From NCBI RefSeq assembly GCF_001553935.1, contig NZ_CP014232.1, positions 620,001 to 684,000 of the forward strand: DNA of 64,000 nucleotides. The letters are read 5' to 3'. The stretch is from Actinomyces oris (GTDB lineage Bacteria; Actinomycetota; Actinomycetes; Actinomycetales; Actinomycetaceae). The notes below the pieces were generated by a model, which made no database searches, had not been told where the DNA came from, and saw only the letters and a program-made list of their open reading frames with translations. Within the stretch, counting starts at the first letter, position 1. The number at the start of each line of letters is the position of its first letter. A program made the translations under genes and the position numbers. This document shows positions 33,483 to 42,889 of this stretch, piece after piece.

Positions 33483-34703
33483 ATGAGTGCGACCACGTCC
33501 TCCTCCTACCCCGTCTCCAGCGGCAGTACCGAGACCGAGCCGGCCGCCTTCGGCGTCGGGACGGCCTCCTCCAAGCTGGTGGACCGCAAGGCCGGCTCCC
33601 CCACGGGCGCCTGGCGGCCCGGAGACGAGCCGGGGCACCGCCGGTTCCTGGAGATCGGGGACCTGCCCCTGGAGTCCGGGGAAGTCCTGCCCAACACGGT
33701 CCTGGCCTTCGAGACCTGGGGGGAGCTGAGCCCACAGCGCGACAACGCGGTGCTCGTGCTGCATGCCCTGACCGGCGACTCCCACGTCACCGGCGAGGCG
33801 GGGCCCGGGCACCCGACGCCGGGCTGGTGGTCGGACCTGGTGGGGCCCGGGCGGGCCATCGACACCGAGCGCTACTTCGTGGTGGCCGCCAACATCCTGG
33901 GCGGCTGCCAGGGCTCGACGGGGCCGTCGTCGACAGCGCCGGACGGGCGCCCCTGGGGGTCGCGCTTCCCGTGGCTGACCACGCGCGACGCCGTCGAGGC
34001 CGAGGCGCGCTTGGCCGACGCCCTGGGGATCGAGGTCTTCCACCTGGTCATCGGGGCCTCACTGGGCGGGCACCGGGCGATCGAGTGGGGGGTCACGCAT
34101 CCGCAGCGGGTGCGCAACCTGGCGCTGGTGGCCACGGGCGCCTCGACGACCGCCGACCAGCTGGCCTGGTGCCACCTGCAGGAACTGGCGATCGTGGCCG
34201 ACCCCTTCTTCTTCGACGGCGACTACTACTCGCACTCGGTGGGTCCGGTGCGGGGGCTGGGGCTGGCGCGGGCGCTGGCGCACACGACCTACCGCAGTGC
34301 CGCCGAGCTCGATGAGCGCTTCGGGCGGCGCCACCAGGGCGAGGAGGACCCAGCGGTGGGCGGGCGCTACCAGGTGGAGTCCTACCTGGACTACCACGCC
34401 GGCAAGCTGCTGGCGCGCTTCGACGCCAACACCTACCTCATCGTCACCCACTCGATGATGGTGCACGACGTCGGCACGGGGCGCGGCGGCATCGAGGCGG
34501 CGCTGGCGCGGGTGCAGGCGCGCACGCTCGTGGTGGACGTGGACTCCGACCGGCTCTTCCTGCCCGCCCAGGCCGAGGAGCTGGCCGGCGGCATCCCGGG
34601 CGCCAGGCGCGAGACCATCAGCTCCCTGCACGGGCACGACGGCTTCCTCATCGAGGCCGAGCAGATGGACGCCATCCTGCGCGACTTCCTGGCCGGCGCA
34701 TAG
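33483..34703 (+). CDS. metX: Homoserine O-acetyltransferase (MetX)
   Basis: Acetylates homoserine to provide the substrate of MetY. The 406-residue alpha/beta hydrolase-fold enzyme has the nucleophile block VIGASLGGHRAIEWG (Ser in GxSxG, with Ala in place of the more common Gly), the acid in VVDVDSDRLF, and the His in LHGHDGFLIE. LHALTGDSHVTG and NILGGCQGSTGPSS are also family blocks. The start follows the metY stop closely; translation is likely coupled. Confidence 0.96.
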   Translation: MSATTSSSYPVSSGSTETEPAAFGVGTASSKLVDRKAGSPTGAWRPGDEPGHRRFLEIGDLPLESGEVLPNTVLAFETWGELSPQRDNAVLVLHALTGDSHVTGEAGPGHPTPGWWSDLVGPGRAIDTERYFVVAANILGGCQGSTGPSSTAPDGRPWGSRFPWLTTRDAVEAEARLADALGIEVFHLVIGASLGGHRAIEWGVTHPQRVRNLALVATGASTTADQLAWCHLQELAIVADPFFFDGDYYSHSVGPVRGLGLARALAHTTYRSAAELDERFGRRHQGEEDPAVGGRYQVESYLDYHAGKLLARFDANTYLIVTHSMMVHDVGTGRGGIEAALARVQARTLVVDVDSDRLFLPAQAEELAGGIPGARRETISSLHGHDGFLIEAEQMDAILRDFLAGA

Positions 34704-34717
34704 ACACCGACACAAAC

Positions 34718-34771
34718 CGACAAAAACTTCAGAAACGACGCGGCTCCGGGTCGATTCTGAAGTTTTTGTCG
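34718..34771. terminator. Inverted repeat after metX
   Basis: Two perfect 17-bp arms, CGACAAAAACTTCAGAA and its complement, flank a 20-bp loop. On the plus strand the second arm contains a TTTTT run, so it can terminate metX transcription. The A- and T-rich arms are unusual for a GC-rich terminator, so a protein-binding or mobile origin is possible. Confidence 0.6.
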
Positions 34772-34966
34772 AAGTGTGTGGCGCGCGCCGCGGCGGCAGG
34801 GACCGAGCGGCCGCGGCGTCAGGGACCGAGCGGTCGGCCTTTGGCGACTCGCCCGACTTTGCAGAATCGAGATGTTCCGTTACCTTACCGTGAGACGTCT
34901 GACATCTGCCGTCTACGATCTCCTGTTGAAGGCAAGGCCGCCTCGGCTCCCTAGAACGGAACACCC

Positions 34967-37672
34967 ATGACATCGCATAGTCCTTTCTCCCGGAGGCGCC
35001 TGCCGGCCCTCCTGGGCTCCCTGCCACTGGCCGCCACCGGCCTGATCGCCGCCGCACCCCCGGCGCACGCCGTCCCCACGTCTGACGGCCTGGCCGACGT
35101 CACCATCACGCAGGTGAACGCGCCCGCGGACGGCCTCTACTCCGTCGGCGATGTCATGACCTTCAACATCACCCTGACCAACACCAGCGGCGAGGCCCAC
35201 TCCTACGCCCCGGCCTCGACGAACCTGTCCGGGAACGTCTCCAAGTGCCGGTGGCGCAACGTCCCGGCCGGGACGACCAAGACCGACTGCACCGGCCTGG
35301 CCACGCACACGGTGACCGCCGAGGACCTCAAGGCCGGTGGCTTCACCCCGCAGATCGCCTACGAGGTCAAGGCCGTGGAGTACGCCGGGAAGGCCCTGAG
35401 CACCCCGGAGACGATCAAGGGCGCGACGAGCCCAGTCAAGGCCAACTCGCTGCGGGTCGAGTCGATCACGCCGTCGTCGAGCCAGGAGAACTACAAGCTG
35501 GGCGACACCGTCAGCTACACGGTGCGCGTGCGCTCGGTGTCGGACAAGACGATCAACGTCGCCGCCACCGAATCCTCCTTCGACGACCTGGGCCGCCAGT
35601 GCCACTGGGGCGGCCTCAAGCCGGGCAAGGGCGCCGTCTACAACTGCAAGCCGCTCACCCACACGATCACGCAAGCCGACGTCGACGCCGGCCGCTGGAC
35701 GCCATCGATCACCCTGACGGCCACCGGAACCGACGGCGCCACCCTCCAGACGCTCACCGCCACCGGCAACCCGATCAACGTCGTCGGCGACCACCCGCAG
35801 GCCACGCCCGCACCGGCGCCCGACGCGAGCACGGAGCTGCCGGCCTCAATGAGCCAGGCCCAGCACCTGGCCGCCAACACGGCCACCGACAACTACCGCA
35901 TCCCGGCGATCACCACCGCCCCCAATGGGGACCTGCTCATCTCCTACGACGAGCGCCCGAAGGACAACGGCAACGGCGGCAGCGACGCCCCCAACCCGAA
36001 CCACATCGTCCAGCGCCGCTCCACCGACGGCGGCAAGACCTGGTCGGCGCCCACCTACATCCACCAGGGCACGGAGACCGGCAAGAAGGTCGGCTACTCC
36101 GACCCGAGCTACGTCGTCGATCACCAGACGGGCACGATCTTCAACTTCCACGTCAAGTCCTACGACCAGGGCTGGGGCGGCTCGCGCGGCGGCACCGACC
36201 CGGAGAACCGGGGCATCATCCAGGCCGAGGTGTCGACCTCCACGGACAACGGCTGGACCTGGACGCACCGCACGATCACCGCGGACATCACGAAGGACAA
36301 GCCGTGGACCGCGCGTTTCGCGGCCTCGGGCCAGGGCATCCAGATTCAGCACGGGCCCCACGCCGGGCGCCTGGTGCAGCAGTACACGATCAGGACCGCC
36401 GGCGGCGCGGTGCAGGCCGTCTCGGTCTACTCCGACGACCACGGGAAGACGTGGCAGGCCGGCACGCCGATCGGGACCGGCATGGATGAGAACAAGGTCG
36501 TTGAGCTCTCCGACGGCTCCCTCATGCTCAACTCGCGCGCCTCGGATGGCTCCGGCTTCCGCAAGGTGGCCCACTCCACCGACGGTGGGCAGACCTGGAG
36601 CGAGCCGGTGTCCGACAAGAACCTGCCCGACTCGGTGGACAACGCCCAGATCATCCGAGCCTTCCCGAACGCCGCGCCGGACGACCCGCGCGCCAAGGTG
36701 CTGCTGCTGAGCCACTCACCGAACCCGCGGCCGTGGTCGCGTGACCGCGGCACCATCTCGATGTCCTGCGACGACGGCGCCTCCTGGACGACCAGCAAGG
36801 TCTTCCACGAGCCCTTCGTCGGATACACGACGATCGCGGTGCAGTCCGACGGCAGCATCGGGCTGCTCAGCGAGGACGCCCACAACGGCGCCGACTACGG
36901 CGGCATCTGGTACCGCAACTTCACGATGAACTGGCTCGGCGAGCAGTGCGGCCAGAAGCCGGCGGAGCCGAGCCCGGCGCCGTCGCCGACGGCGGCACCC
37001 TCAGCGGCACCGACGGAGAAGCCGGCCCCGTCGGCCGCGCCGAGCGCTGAGCCCACGCAGGCACCGGCACCATCCTCCGCGCCCGAGCCGAGCGCTGCGC
37101 CCGAGCCGAGCAGCGCCCCGGCGCCGGAGCCCACGACCGCTCCGAGCACGGAGCCCACACCGGCTCCTGCGCCCAGCTCCGCACCTGAGCAGACCGATGG
37201 GCCGACCGCTGCGCCCGCACCGGAGACGTCCTCTGCACCGGCCGCCGAACCGACGCAGGCCCCGACGGTGGCGCCTTCTGTTGAGCCCACGCAGGCTCCG
37301 GGTGCGCAGCCGAGCTCAGCACCCAAGCCGGGGGCGACGGGTCGGGCCCCGTCGGTGGTGAACCCGAAGGCGACCGGGGCGGCGACGGAGCCTGGGACGC
37401 CGTCATCGAGCGCGAGCCCGGCACCGAGCCGGAACGCGGCGCCGACGCCGAAGCCGGGCATGGAGCCCGATGAGATTGATCGGCCGTCTGACGGCACCAT
37501 GGCGCAGCCGACCGGTGGCGCCAGCGCGCCGAGTGCCGCGCCGACGCAGGCGGCGAAGGCCGGCAGCAGGCTGTCTCGCACGGGGACCAACGCGCTGCTG
37601 ATCCTGGGCCTTGCGGGTGTCGCGGTTGTCGGCGGGTACCTGCTGCTGCGGGCTCGCCGTTCGAAGAACTGA
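34967..37672 (+). CDS. nanH: Wall-anchored sialidase NanH
   Basis: Exported exo-alpha-sialidase that releases sialic acid from host glycoproteins, exposing adhesin receptors. The 901-residue length equals that I recall for Actinomyces viscosus NanH. Signal peptide ends AHA-VPT. Two Ig/NEW3-like domains (about 40-275) precede the propeller, which begins with YRIPAI (the sialidase RIP motif). It has five Asp boxes: STDGGKTW, STDNGWTW, SDDHGKTW, STDGGQTW and SCDDGASW. A Pro/Ala/Ser-rich stalk (about 665-850) ends in LSRTG, a hydrophobic helix and RARRSKN, a variant sortase signal (Ser instead of Pro). The upstream gap has TACGAT as a possible -10 element. Confidence 0.96.
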   Translation: MTSHSPFSRRRLPALLGSLPLAATGLIAAAPPAHAVPTSDGLADVTITQVNAPADGLYSVGDVMTFNITLTNTSGEAHSYAPASTNLSGNVSKCRWRNVPAGTTKTDCTGLATHTVTAEDLKAGGFTPQIAYEVKAVEYAGKALSTPETIKGATSPVKANSLRVESITPSSSQENYKLGDTVSYTVRVRSVSDKTINVAATESSFDDLGRQCHWGGLKPGKGAVYNCKPLTHTITQADVDAGRWTPSITLTATGTDGATLQTLTATGNPINVVGDHPQATPAPAPDASTELPASMSQAQHLAANTATDNYRIPAITTAPNGDLLISYDERPKDNGNGGSDAPNPNHIVQRRSTDGGKTWSAPTYIHQGTETGKKVGYSDPSYVVDHQTGTIFNFHVKSYDQGWGGSRGGTDPENRGIIQAEVSTSTDNGWTWTHRTITADITKDKPWTARFAASGQGIQIQHGPHAGRLVQQYTIRTAGGAVQAVSVYSDDHGKTWQAGTPIGTGMDENKVVELSDGSLMLNSRASDGSGFRKVAHSTDGGQTWSEPVSDKNLPDSVDNAQIIRAFPNAAPDDPRAKVLLLSHSPNPRPWSRDRGTISMSCDDGASWTTSKVFHEPFVGYTTIAVQSDGSIGLLSEDAHNGADYGGIWYRNFTMNWLGEQCGQKPAEPSPAPSPTAAPSAAPTEKPAPSAAPSAEPTQAPAPSSAPEPSAAPEPSSAPAPEPTTAPSTEPTPAPAPSSAPEQTDGPTAAPAPETSSAPAAEPTQAPTVAPSVEPTQAPGAQPSSAPKPGATGRAPSVVNPKATGAATEPGTPSSSASPAPSRNAAPTPKPGMEPDEIDRPSDGTMAQPTGGASAPSAAPTQAAKAGSRLSRTGTNALLILGLAGVAVVGGYLLLRARRSKN

Positions 37673-37702
37673 ACACGCGACGAGCCGGTCATCCGGCTCT
37701 GA

Positions 37703-37750
37703 GCACTGACTGAGGGGTGGGACGCCGGCGCGTCCCACCCCTCAGTGCTG
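37703..37750 (+). terminator. nanH terminator hairpin
   Basis: CTGAGGGGTGGGACGC and GCGTCCCACCCCTCAG form a perfect 16-bp stem with a 4-base loop, extended by GCACTG/CAGTGC after a one-base bulge. It stands 30 bp after the nanH stop, without a long T-tract. Confidence 0.75.
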
Positions 37751-37816
37751 TCCTAGGCGGCGGAGCTGACCGCCTCAGCGATCCCCGGCCTTCCTCAGGC
37801 GCAGAACGCCCAAAGA

Positions 37817-37937
37817 TGTCCAAATCGGACACAAAGGCCCAGAACGGGGTCAGAAACGGCGCGACGAAACCGCATGATTCCAACGTTCTGTTTCCCGGGT
37901 TGGCAACGCCGGGGCTCCTTTGTGTCGGATTTGGACA
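37817..37937. repeat. 120-bp inverted-repeat element, copy A
   Basis: Ends TGTCCAAATCGGACACAAAG and CTTTGTGTCGGATTTGGACA are near-perfect complements. The inside has CCGCATGATTCCAACG. A second copy with the same ends, spacing and internal motif lies at 61199-61318. No open frame is present. Confidence 0.8.
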
Positions 37938-37967
37938 CCAACGCCCTCTAGCGCCCCTGCAATGCGG

Positions 37968-38130
37968 TCAGGTTCGAGGGCCAGAGTCCGTGAGAGCCTG
38001 TTCGTATGCATCGAGCAGACGCCGGGCGTTCTTGAGTGACCGGAAGAGGTGGGCGGTCTCCTGCCAACTCGCGTACTCGTCGGCCGGCATGAGGACCGCA
38101 CGGCCGTTGTTCGAGACGACACGACCGCCT
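37968..38130 (-). pseudogene. Partial YefM antitoxin gene
   Basis: The minus strand encodes RVVSNNGRAVLMPADEYASW followed by QETAHLFRSLKNARRLLDAY and a stop. It aligns closely with residues about 24-80 of the intact YefM at 38391-38642. The N-terminal DNA-binding half is missing; the fragment begins just after the yoeB stop. It is the remnant of a second, related module. Confidence 0.8.
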
Positions 38131-38136
38131 TCACTA

Positions 38137-38391
38137 TCAGTAGTGGTAGCGAACTTGGAGAATCACCAGGTCATCGCCAGCAACGAGGTACACGAGGCGA
38201 TGCTCGTCAGTAATCCTTCGCGACCACGCGCCCGAGGCGCCGTACTTGAGCTGCTCGGGTTTCCCGATACCTCCGAAGGGATCGCGAAGCGCCGCATCAA
38301 TGAGCGTGTTGACCCGTTTGAGGATCCTGCGGTCCGCCTTCTGCCAGTGCTTATAGTCCTCCCAAGCATACGGATCCCATACGAGACGCAT
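38137..38391 (-). CDS. yoeB: YoeB-family mRNA interferase toxin
   Basis: 84-residue ribosome-dependent RNase. Typical features are LVWDPYAWEDYKHWQKAD at the start, GGIGKPEQLKYG, WSRRITDEHRLVY and the C-terminal VRYHY, which include the catalytic Glu/Arg/His set of the family. Its ATG overlaps the yefM stop by one base (TGATG), so toxin translation depends on antitoxin translation. Confidence 0.93.
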   Translation of the reverse strand: MRLVWDPYAWEDYKHWQKADRRILKRVNTLIDAALRDPFGGIGKPEQLKYGASGAWSRRITDEHRLVYLVAGDDLVILQVRYHY

Positions 38392-38642
38392 CAGTCCTCC
38401 CGGTCGAGGTCATGCATCTCCGTCTGGCCCGCACGAGCCCGGTCATACGCATCAAGAAGGCGTCGCGCGTTCTCAGGTGATCGGAACAGGTAGGCGGTCT
38501 CCTGCCAAGCAGCGTACTCGTCGGCGGGCATAAGAACAGCACTGCCCTTACGCGAGACAATCTCAACGGCGTCATGATCGGCGTTGACTCGCTCGATGAG
38601 CGGGTACAACGTCTTACGCGCCTCGCTTGCACTGATAGACAT
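38391..38642 (-). CDS. yefM: YefM-family antitoxin
   Basis: 83 residues from the ATG at 38642 (GGAAGAGG lies upstream). Starts MSISASEARKTLYPLIERVN, the Phd/YefM DNA-binding fold, with VLMPADEYAAWQETAYLF as toxin-contact helix. It binds YoeB and represses the operon. GGTACC and related palindromic bases at 38665-38682 are a candidate operator. Confidence 0.92.
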   Translation of the reverse strand: MSISASEARKTLYPLIERVNADHDAVEIVSRKGSAVLMPADEYAAWQETAYLFRSPENARRLLDAYDRARAGQTEMHDLDRED

Positions 38643-38812
38643 CAGAGCACCTCTTCCCTCAGGCGTACCAGGATACGGTACCATCCGAGACGATAGACTG
38701 CAGGCTCTCTCACTCCCTCACACGGTCCGAGCAGCCACCTACTGCACCTCAACGGCCTCAGGAGCAGCCACAGGGGCACTTCCTGCGAGGGGCTATCACT
38801 GAGGGGGTGCGG

Positions 38813-39139
38813 ATGATGTCGAGCTCGTCGACTACCACTGACGCTGACCGGATCGACCCGATTCACCCGGGCGAGGTCCTCATGGAGGACTTCATCGAGG
38901 GGTTCGGGATCACCCAGAACAAGCTCGCCACGGCCATCGGCGTGCCCCCGCGCCGCATCAACGAGATCGTGCACGGCAAGCGCGGCATCACCGCCGACAC
39001 CGCTGTACGACTGGCCAAGTACTTCGGCACGTCTGCCGAGCTCTGGATGAACCTGCAGAGCCACTACGAGCTCAGGCTTGAGCGCCGAGCCCTGCGCGAG
39101 CAGCTCGACAGCATCGTGCCACTGCAGTCGGTGGCGTAG
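38813..39139 (+). CDS. higA: HigA-family antitoxin, apparently orphan
   Basis: 108-residue XRE-type protein. IHPGEVLMEDFIEGFGITQN is the signature of the HigA branch, followed by the helix-turn-helix ATAIGVPPRRINEIVHGKRG and TSAELWMNLQSHYELRLE. HigA genes normally follow higB, but the 160 bp upstream contain no intact toxin. The chosen ATG has GAGGGGG five bases before it. Confidence 0.88.
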   Translation: MMSSSSTTTDADRIDPIHPGEVLMEDFIEGFGITQNKLATAIGVPPRRINEIVHGKRGITADTAVRLAKYFGTSAELWMNLQSHYELRLERRALREQLDSIVPLQSVA

Positions 39140-39295
39140 ACAACGCTGAGGGTATACGTGACCGACGTTCACCTCTGGCGAGGTGAGCCGGCGCGATTCG
39201 GCGGCGGTGACTGGACCGCAGATGCTCGCCGAACACGCTTCGACAAGGCGAACGGGACGGAGGCGATCGATGTCGCCGGCCAGCGGGCCACCGGT

Positions 39296-40899
39296 TTACT
39301 CGACGTCGAGGGGGCCGTTGATGTGGAGGGTCTCGACGTCGAACCGTCGGTTGACTCGCGAGGCGGTGGAGTCGTCGATGCGGCCGGAAAAGCGCAGGCC
39401 GTGTACGCGCTCGCGCAGGTGCTCGATGACGGCGAGCCGCAGGGCGCTTTCCGGGCCGCAGTACACATCGGCCTCGCTCTCTGTGGCCGAGTTGAGCACG
39501 GACTGGTGACGACGTGCATAGTGGAGGCGCACCGCCTCGATGGCTTCGTCGTCGTCAACGCCCGTTCGTTTAGCGATGGCATCGAGCTGACTGATGGTGT
39601 CGGCGAGGATCTCGGCGAGGGCGTCGGTCTCCTGCGACTCGACGCACTCGGCGGTCTTCGTGCCGGCCGAGGGCCTGGCGTTGGCCCAGCGGACCACGTA
39701 GGGCAGGGCGAGGCCCTGGATGAGGAGCGACAGGAGGGTCGCGCCGGCGACAACGAGGATGATGAGGTTGCGCTCGGTGGAGGCGGCGCCGTCGAAGGAG
39801 ACGGGGATGGACAGTGCCATCGCCAGTGAGATCGCGCCGCGGAAGCCGGCAACCGTGGAGACGATGCGGCCGCGGATGTTGGTGCGGCGCAGGCGCTGTT
39901 CGGGGCGGCGGTCGAGGGCGCGGATGGAGTAGATGATGAGGTGCTGGCCTGCGAATCTTCCCGCGACCATGGCGATGTAGATGATGGGGATGAGGATGAG
40001 GCCGCGCATGAGGTCGGCGCGGGGGAGCTCGGCGACGATGCCGGGGAGCGCCACTCCCACCATGACGAAGAGGATGGTGTTGAGGATGTGGGTGAGGATC
40101 GTCCAGAAGGGGATGCCAAGGACTCGGGAGCCCAGGGACATGTGCGGGGCAGCGAAGCGGGAGATGACGATTCCGCAGGTGACGACGGCGAGCACGCCCG
40201 AGCCGCCGATCTCCTCGGCGATGAAGAAGGTGAGGAACGGGGTGGCCAGGGCGGTGATGGTCGCCAGCATGGGGTCGTCGGTGATGGTGCGGACCCGGAT
40301 GCCGATCTTGGTGACTGCCGCACCGACGAGGACTCCTGCACCGATTCCTCCCCGAAGGACAGCAGGAGCTGTTGTGCCACGAGGCCGGCGGTGACGCCGG
40401 AGGAGTCTTGCGCGGCTTGGAGGGCGATGGCGAAGATGACCAGGGCGGTGCCGTCGTTGAGGAGTGACTCGGCCTGAAGAATGGTGCGGCCGTTGGGGTT
40501 GATGCCGCGTCCCAGGCTGGAGACGGCGGTGGCGTCGGTGGGGCCAAGGCAAGCGCCGATGAGGAGGGCGGCTCCCACGCTCAGCCCCGTGAGGACGCCG
40601 ATGAGGGTGATGAGGGCGGCTGTGATGGCGACGAGTACCGTGGCGCTGAGGATGATGCCGCGCAGGCTTCGCCGCATGCGGTTGAGGGAGACGGACAGCG
40701 ACTCCCAGTACAGGAGGATCGGCAGGAAGATCGTGAGCACCACCGTGCTGGGCAGGGACATCTCCTCCCCCACTGGGAGCAGCGCGACGCCCACGCCGGA
40801 GGCAATGAGAAGTACCGGGGCGATGAGGCGGAATCTGTTGGCGATCGCGTAGGCGACAACAGAGGCGCCGATGAGGGCGACGATCATCTCAATGGTCAT
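39296..40899 (-). pseudogene. Cation/proton antiporter (CPA1, NhaP-like), frameshifted
   Basis: The N-terminal frame encodes membrane helices and the conserved block LQAESLLNDGTALVIFAIAL, then loses the frame near 40350 after LLLSFG. The next frame resumes with GGIGAGVLVGAAVTK and continues through FLTFFIAEEIGGSGVLAVV and GFRGAISLAMALSIPVSF. It ends with a cytoplasmic C-terminal domain (to 39296). Both halves align to one family with no gap, so a one-base change in the CGGGGAGG stretch is the only defect. It could be a true recent mutation or an assembly error. If repaired, the protein would have about 534 residues, normal for the family. Confidence 0.85.
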
Positions 40900-41088
40900 G
40901 AGGCTGCCGGGTTCCCTTCCTGGGATGAGTGTGGCGGGCGGACTGCGGTCGGCCCGGGAGAGGGGCGCAGTCAGCCAAGCTCGGGGCCAGGTGTGTGTCA
41001 GGCCTAGGCCAGGCTAGGCCGGGCGCAGCCTACAGACGCTTCCTTCAGCGCCCCTGGGGATAGTCGATTCGCCTCACGAGACGTCGTT

Positions 41089-42333
41089 TCAATCTTTGGC
41101 GTACGCGGCTCGGGTGAGGGCTTCCAGGCGAGGCTCGATGGACTCGGACATTATGGTGATCTCCCGCTCGGGGAGTCGGTTCGCCCGCGCCTGGCCCTGC
41201 CATCCTGACAGGGACGCTGTGATGCGTCTGATCCGCTCCCGCGCCTCCGATTGAGTGAGCCGGTAGTCGTTTGCGATAGCCAGGAGCCCGTCGATCTCGT
41301 CGGGCATCGCGTCTGCTCCCATGATCGACGTCGCACGGGGCCGACTGGGGTCGGGGTTCGGGTTGACGTCGAAGACGGGGCTGAGTCGCCAGAGCCCTCG
41401 GTCGGCAAGGAACCCGTGGTTGCGCAGGTGGTCGTCCGTGTTGCCGAGGGCGATGCTCGCGATGATTCGGTCGTAGAACTCATGGAGGTCTTGGACGGGC
41501 GAGCGTGAGAGGTCGCGAATGGCCTCGGCGAGGTCGGCGTAGTCCTTCTGGTCTCCGTCGGACGATCCGGTGGCCGTCATGGCACTGATATAGCCGATAC
41601 GCCCGCCATCACGGGTTCTGTCGAATCTCCGCAGGATCAGGATGCTTCGATTGCCCACTTGGGTGAGCTGGTGCTGGGGTGTGCGAACGCCCGCAGCCTC
41701 AAGGAGGTCGAGAGCGGTGGCCTCCCAGGCCATGACGTCCCAGGAGTCGCTGGAGTGAGGGAACTTCGCAATGGCGAGGCCGCCGTCATCGAGCCGGACT
41801 GAGGCTTTGGGCCGCGCACCGCCGAGGCCCGTCGTCCCTGTGTCGAGAAGTCGTTTGACGGCGTCGGAGGGGTCATCGTCGGAGGCCAGTTCGTCGCTGG
41901 CGTGCAGTAGCTCGGGCAGAGCGACGAGCCGCGGGACGCGCGAGGGCTCTCCCAGGAACTCGTCGCTCCCTGGGGCTCGGAAGCGCAGGGCGCCCTGTCG
42001 GGTGTCGTCGCTGACGCCCAGGAGGAAGTCGAGGTCGTCCAGCTGACGGGGAACGCGTCCCTCTTCGCGGGCTCGTGATCGTTCGGCCTTGCGGATGAGG
42101 TTGCGGCCCCAGCGGTCAGGCGCGCTGTCAGCAAAGGCTCCAATGAGCCCGGACTGGTATTGAGCGCCAGGTACGAGGCTCAGAGCTGGGTCGATGTTCA
42201 TTCCACCGTCGGCGAGGTAGGTGGGGTCGTAGAGAAAGGTGGTGGAGACCTGGCCGCGCGATCGGGTGACACGCGCTTGGCCGACCAGGCGGTGGGATCC
42301 ATGGGCATCGGAGACGATCTCGATAGTGGTCAT
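41089..42333 (-). CDS. hipA: HipA-family serine/threonine kinase toxin
   Basis: 414 residues. HipA kinases phosphorylate targets such as glutamyl-tRNA synthetase and cause dormancy. Seen here: the N-subdomain with LYDPTYLADGG, the loop LGGARPKASVRLDDGGLAIAKF with the ATP-binding lysine, LILRRFDRT, the catalytic ALGNTDDHLRNHGFL, and the metal site SPVFDVNPNPD. The ATG overlaps the hipB stop (ATGA). The module looks intact. A longer upstream open frame exists but lacks family similarity. Confidence 0.92.
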   Translation of the reverse strand: MTTIEIVSDAHGSHRLVGQARVTRSRGQVSTTFLYDPTYLADGGMNIDPALSLVPGAQYQSGLIGAFADSAPDRWGRNLIRKAERSRAREEGRVPRQLDDLDFLLGVSDDTRQGALRFRAPGSDEFLGEPSRVPRLVALPELLHASDELASDDDPSDAVKRLLDTGTTGLGGARPKASVRLDDGGLAIAKFPHSSDSWDVMAWEATALDLLEAAGVRTPQHQLTQVGNRSILILRRFDRTRDGGRIGYISAMTATGSSDGDQKDYADLAEAIRDLSRSPVQDLHEFYDRIIASIALGNTDDHLRNHGFLADRGLWRLSPVFDVNPNPDPSRPRATSIMGADAMPDEIDGLLAIANDYRLTQSEARERIRRITASLSGWQGQARANRLPEREITIMSESIEPRLEALTRAAYAKD

Positions 42334-42617
42334 CGGGCGCGCTTTCTGGTGAGGCGGCCGGCGCGGAGGCGGCCGATGTCGCTGGCCAGGGGATCGGCCG
42401 CGTCGACAAGCTGGTCGAGAATGCCCAGGGCGCGGAGCACCTGGGTGACGCTGATGAAGCTGACGTTGGGGTTGCCCGACTCGATTTTGCGCAGGGTGTC
42501 GCGGGTGATGCCCGCCCGCTCGGACACCTGTTGCGCAGTCAGGCCGAGCACCATGCGCCACCCGCGCACGTGCTCTCCGAACTCCGTCACCTGACGGTCG
42601 ATTCTGTAGCCCGACAT
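42330..42617 (-). CDS. hipB: HipB-family XRE antitoxin
   Basis: 95 residues from ATG 42617, with GGGGTG just before it. A single helix-turn-helix (LTAQQVSERAGITRDTLRKI) and a basic tail are typical of HipB, which binds HipA and represses the operon. A GTG or ATG further upstream (to 42644) would add nine residues. Confidence 0.88.
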   Translation of the reverse strand: MSGYRIDRQVTEFGEHVRGWRMVLGLTAQQVSERAGITRDTLRKIESGNPNVSFISVTQVLRALGILDQLVDAADPLASDIGRLRAGRLTRKRAR

Positions 42618-42631
42618 GTTCACCCCATTCA

Positions 42632-42889
42632 CTATGACGACCATAGTAACCTGAACTGAGAGTTGTGACGACGACGTTCGTCGTATTGTTCAGCAAGCTT
42701 GGAGAGTGCAACGTCTCCGGCAAGCGATGATCGTCCCCCGGACCCCTGGGCCGCTCGCCGGCGGGTTGTCCAGATCATCCAGCGGCGCGAGTTCAGCACG
42801 TGTCCGTAAGCGTGCCGCAGATCCTCATCGCCGAGATGCTCCTTCGCATAGTGCTTGCGGGCCGACCGATGGATATCAGGCTGCGGCAT
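42632..42889 (-). pseudogene. Toxin gene remnant downstream of a broken antitoxin
   Basis: Starts MPQPDIHRSARKHYAKEHLG and DEDLRHAYGHVLNSRR, like small actinobacterial toxins of the 'DEDLRHA(Y/F)' type that follow ribbon-helix-helix antitoxins. After residue 36 the similarity passes to another frame (LDDLDNPPASGP) and the rest is lost. The ATG overlaps the end of the antitoxin frame by 14 bp. Family assignment is tentative. Confidence 0.45.
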
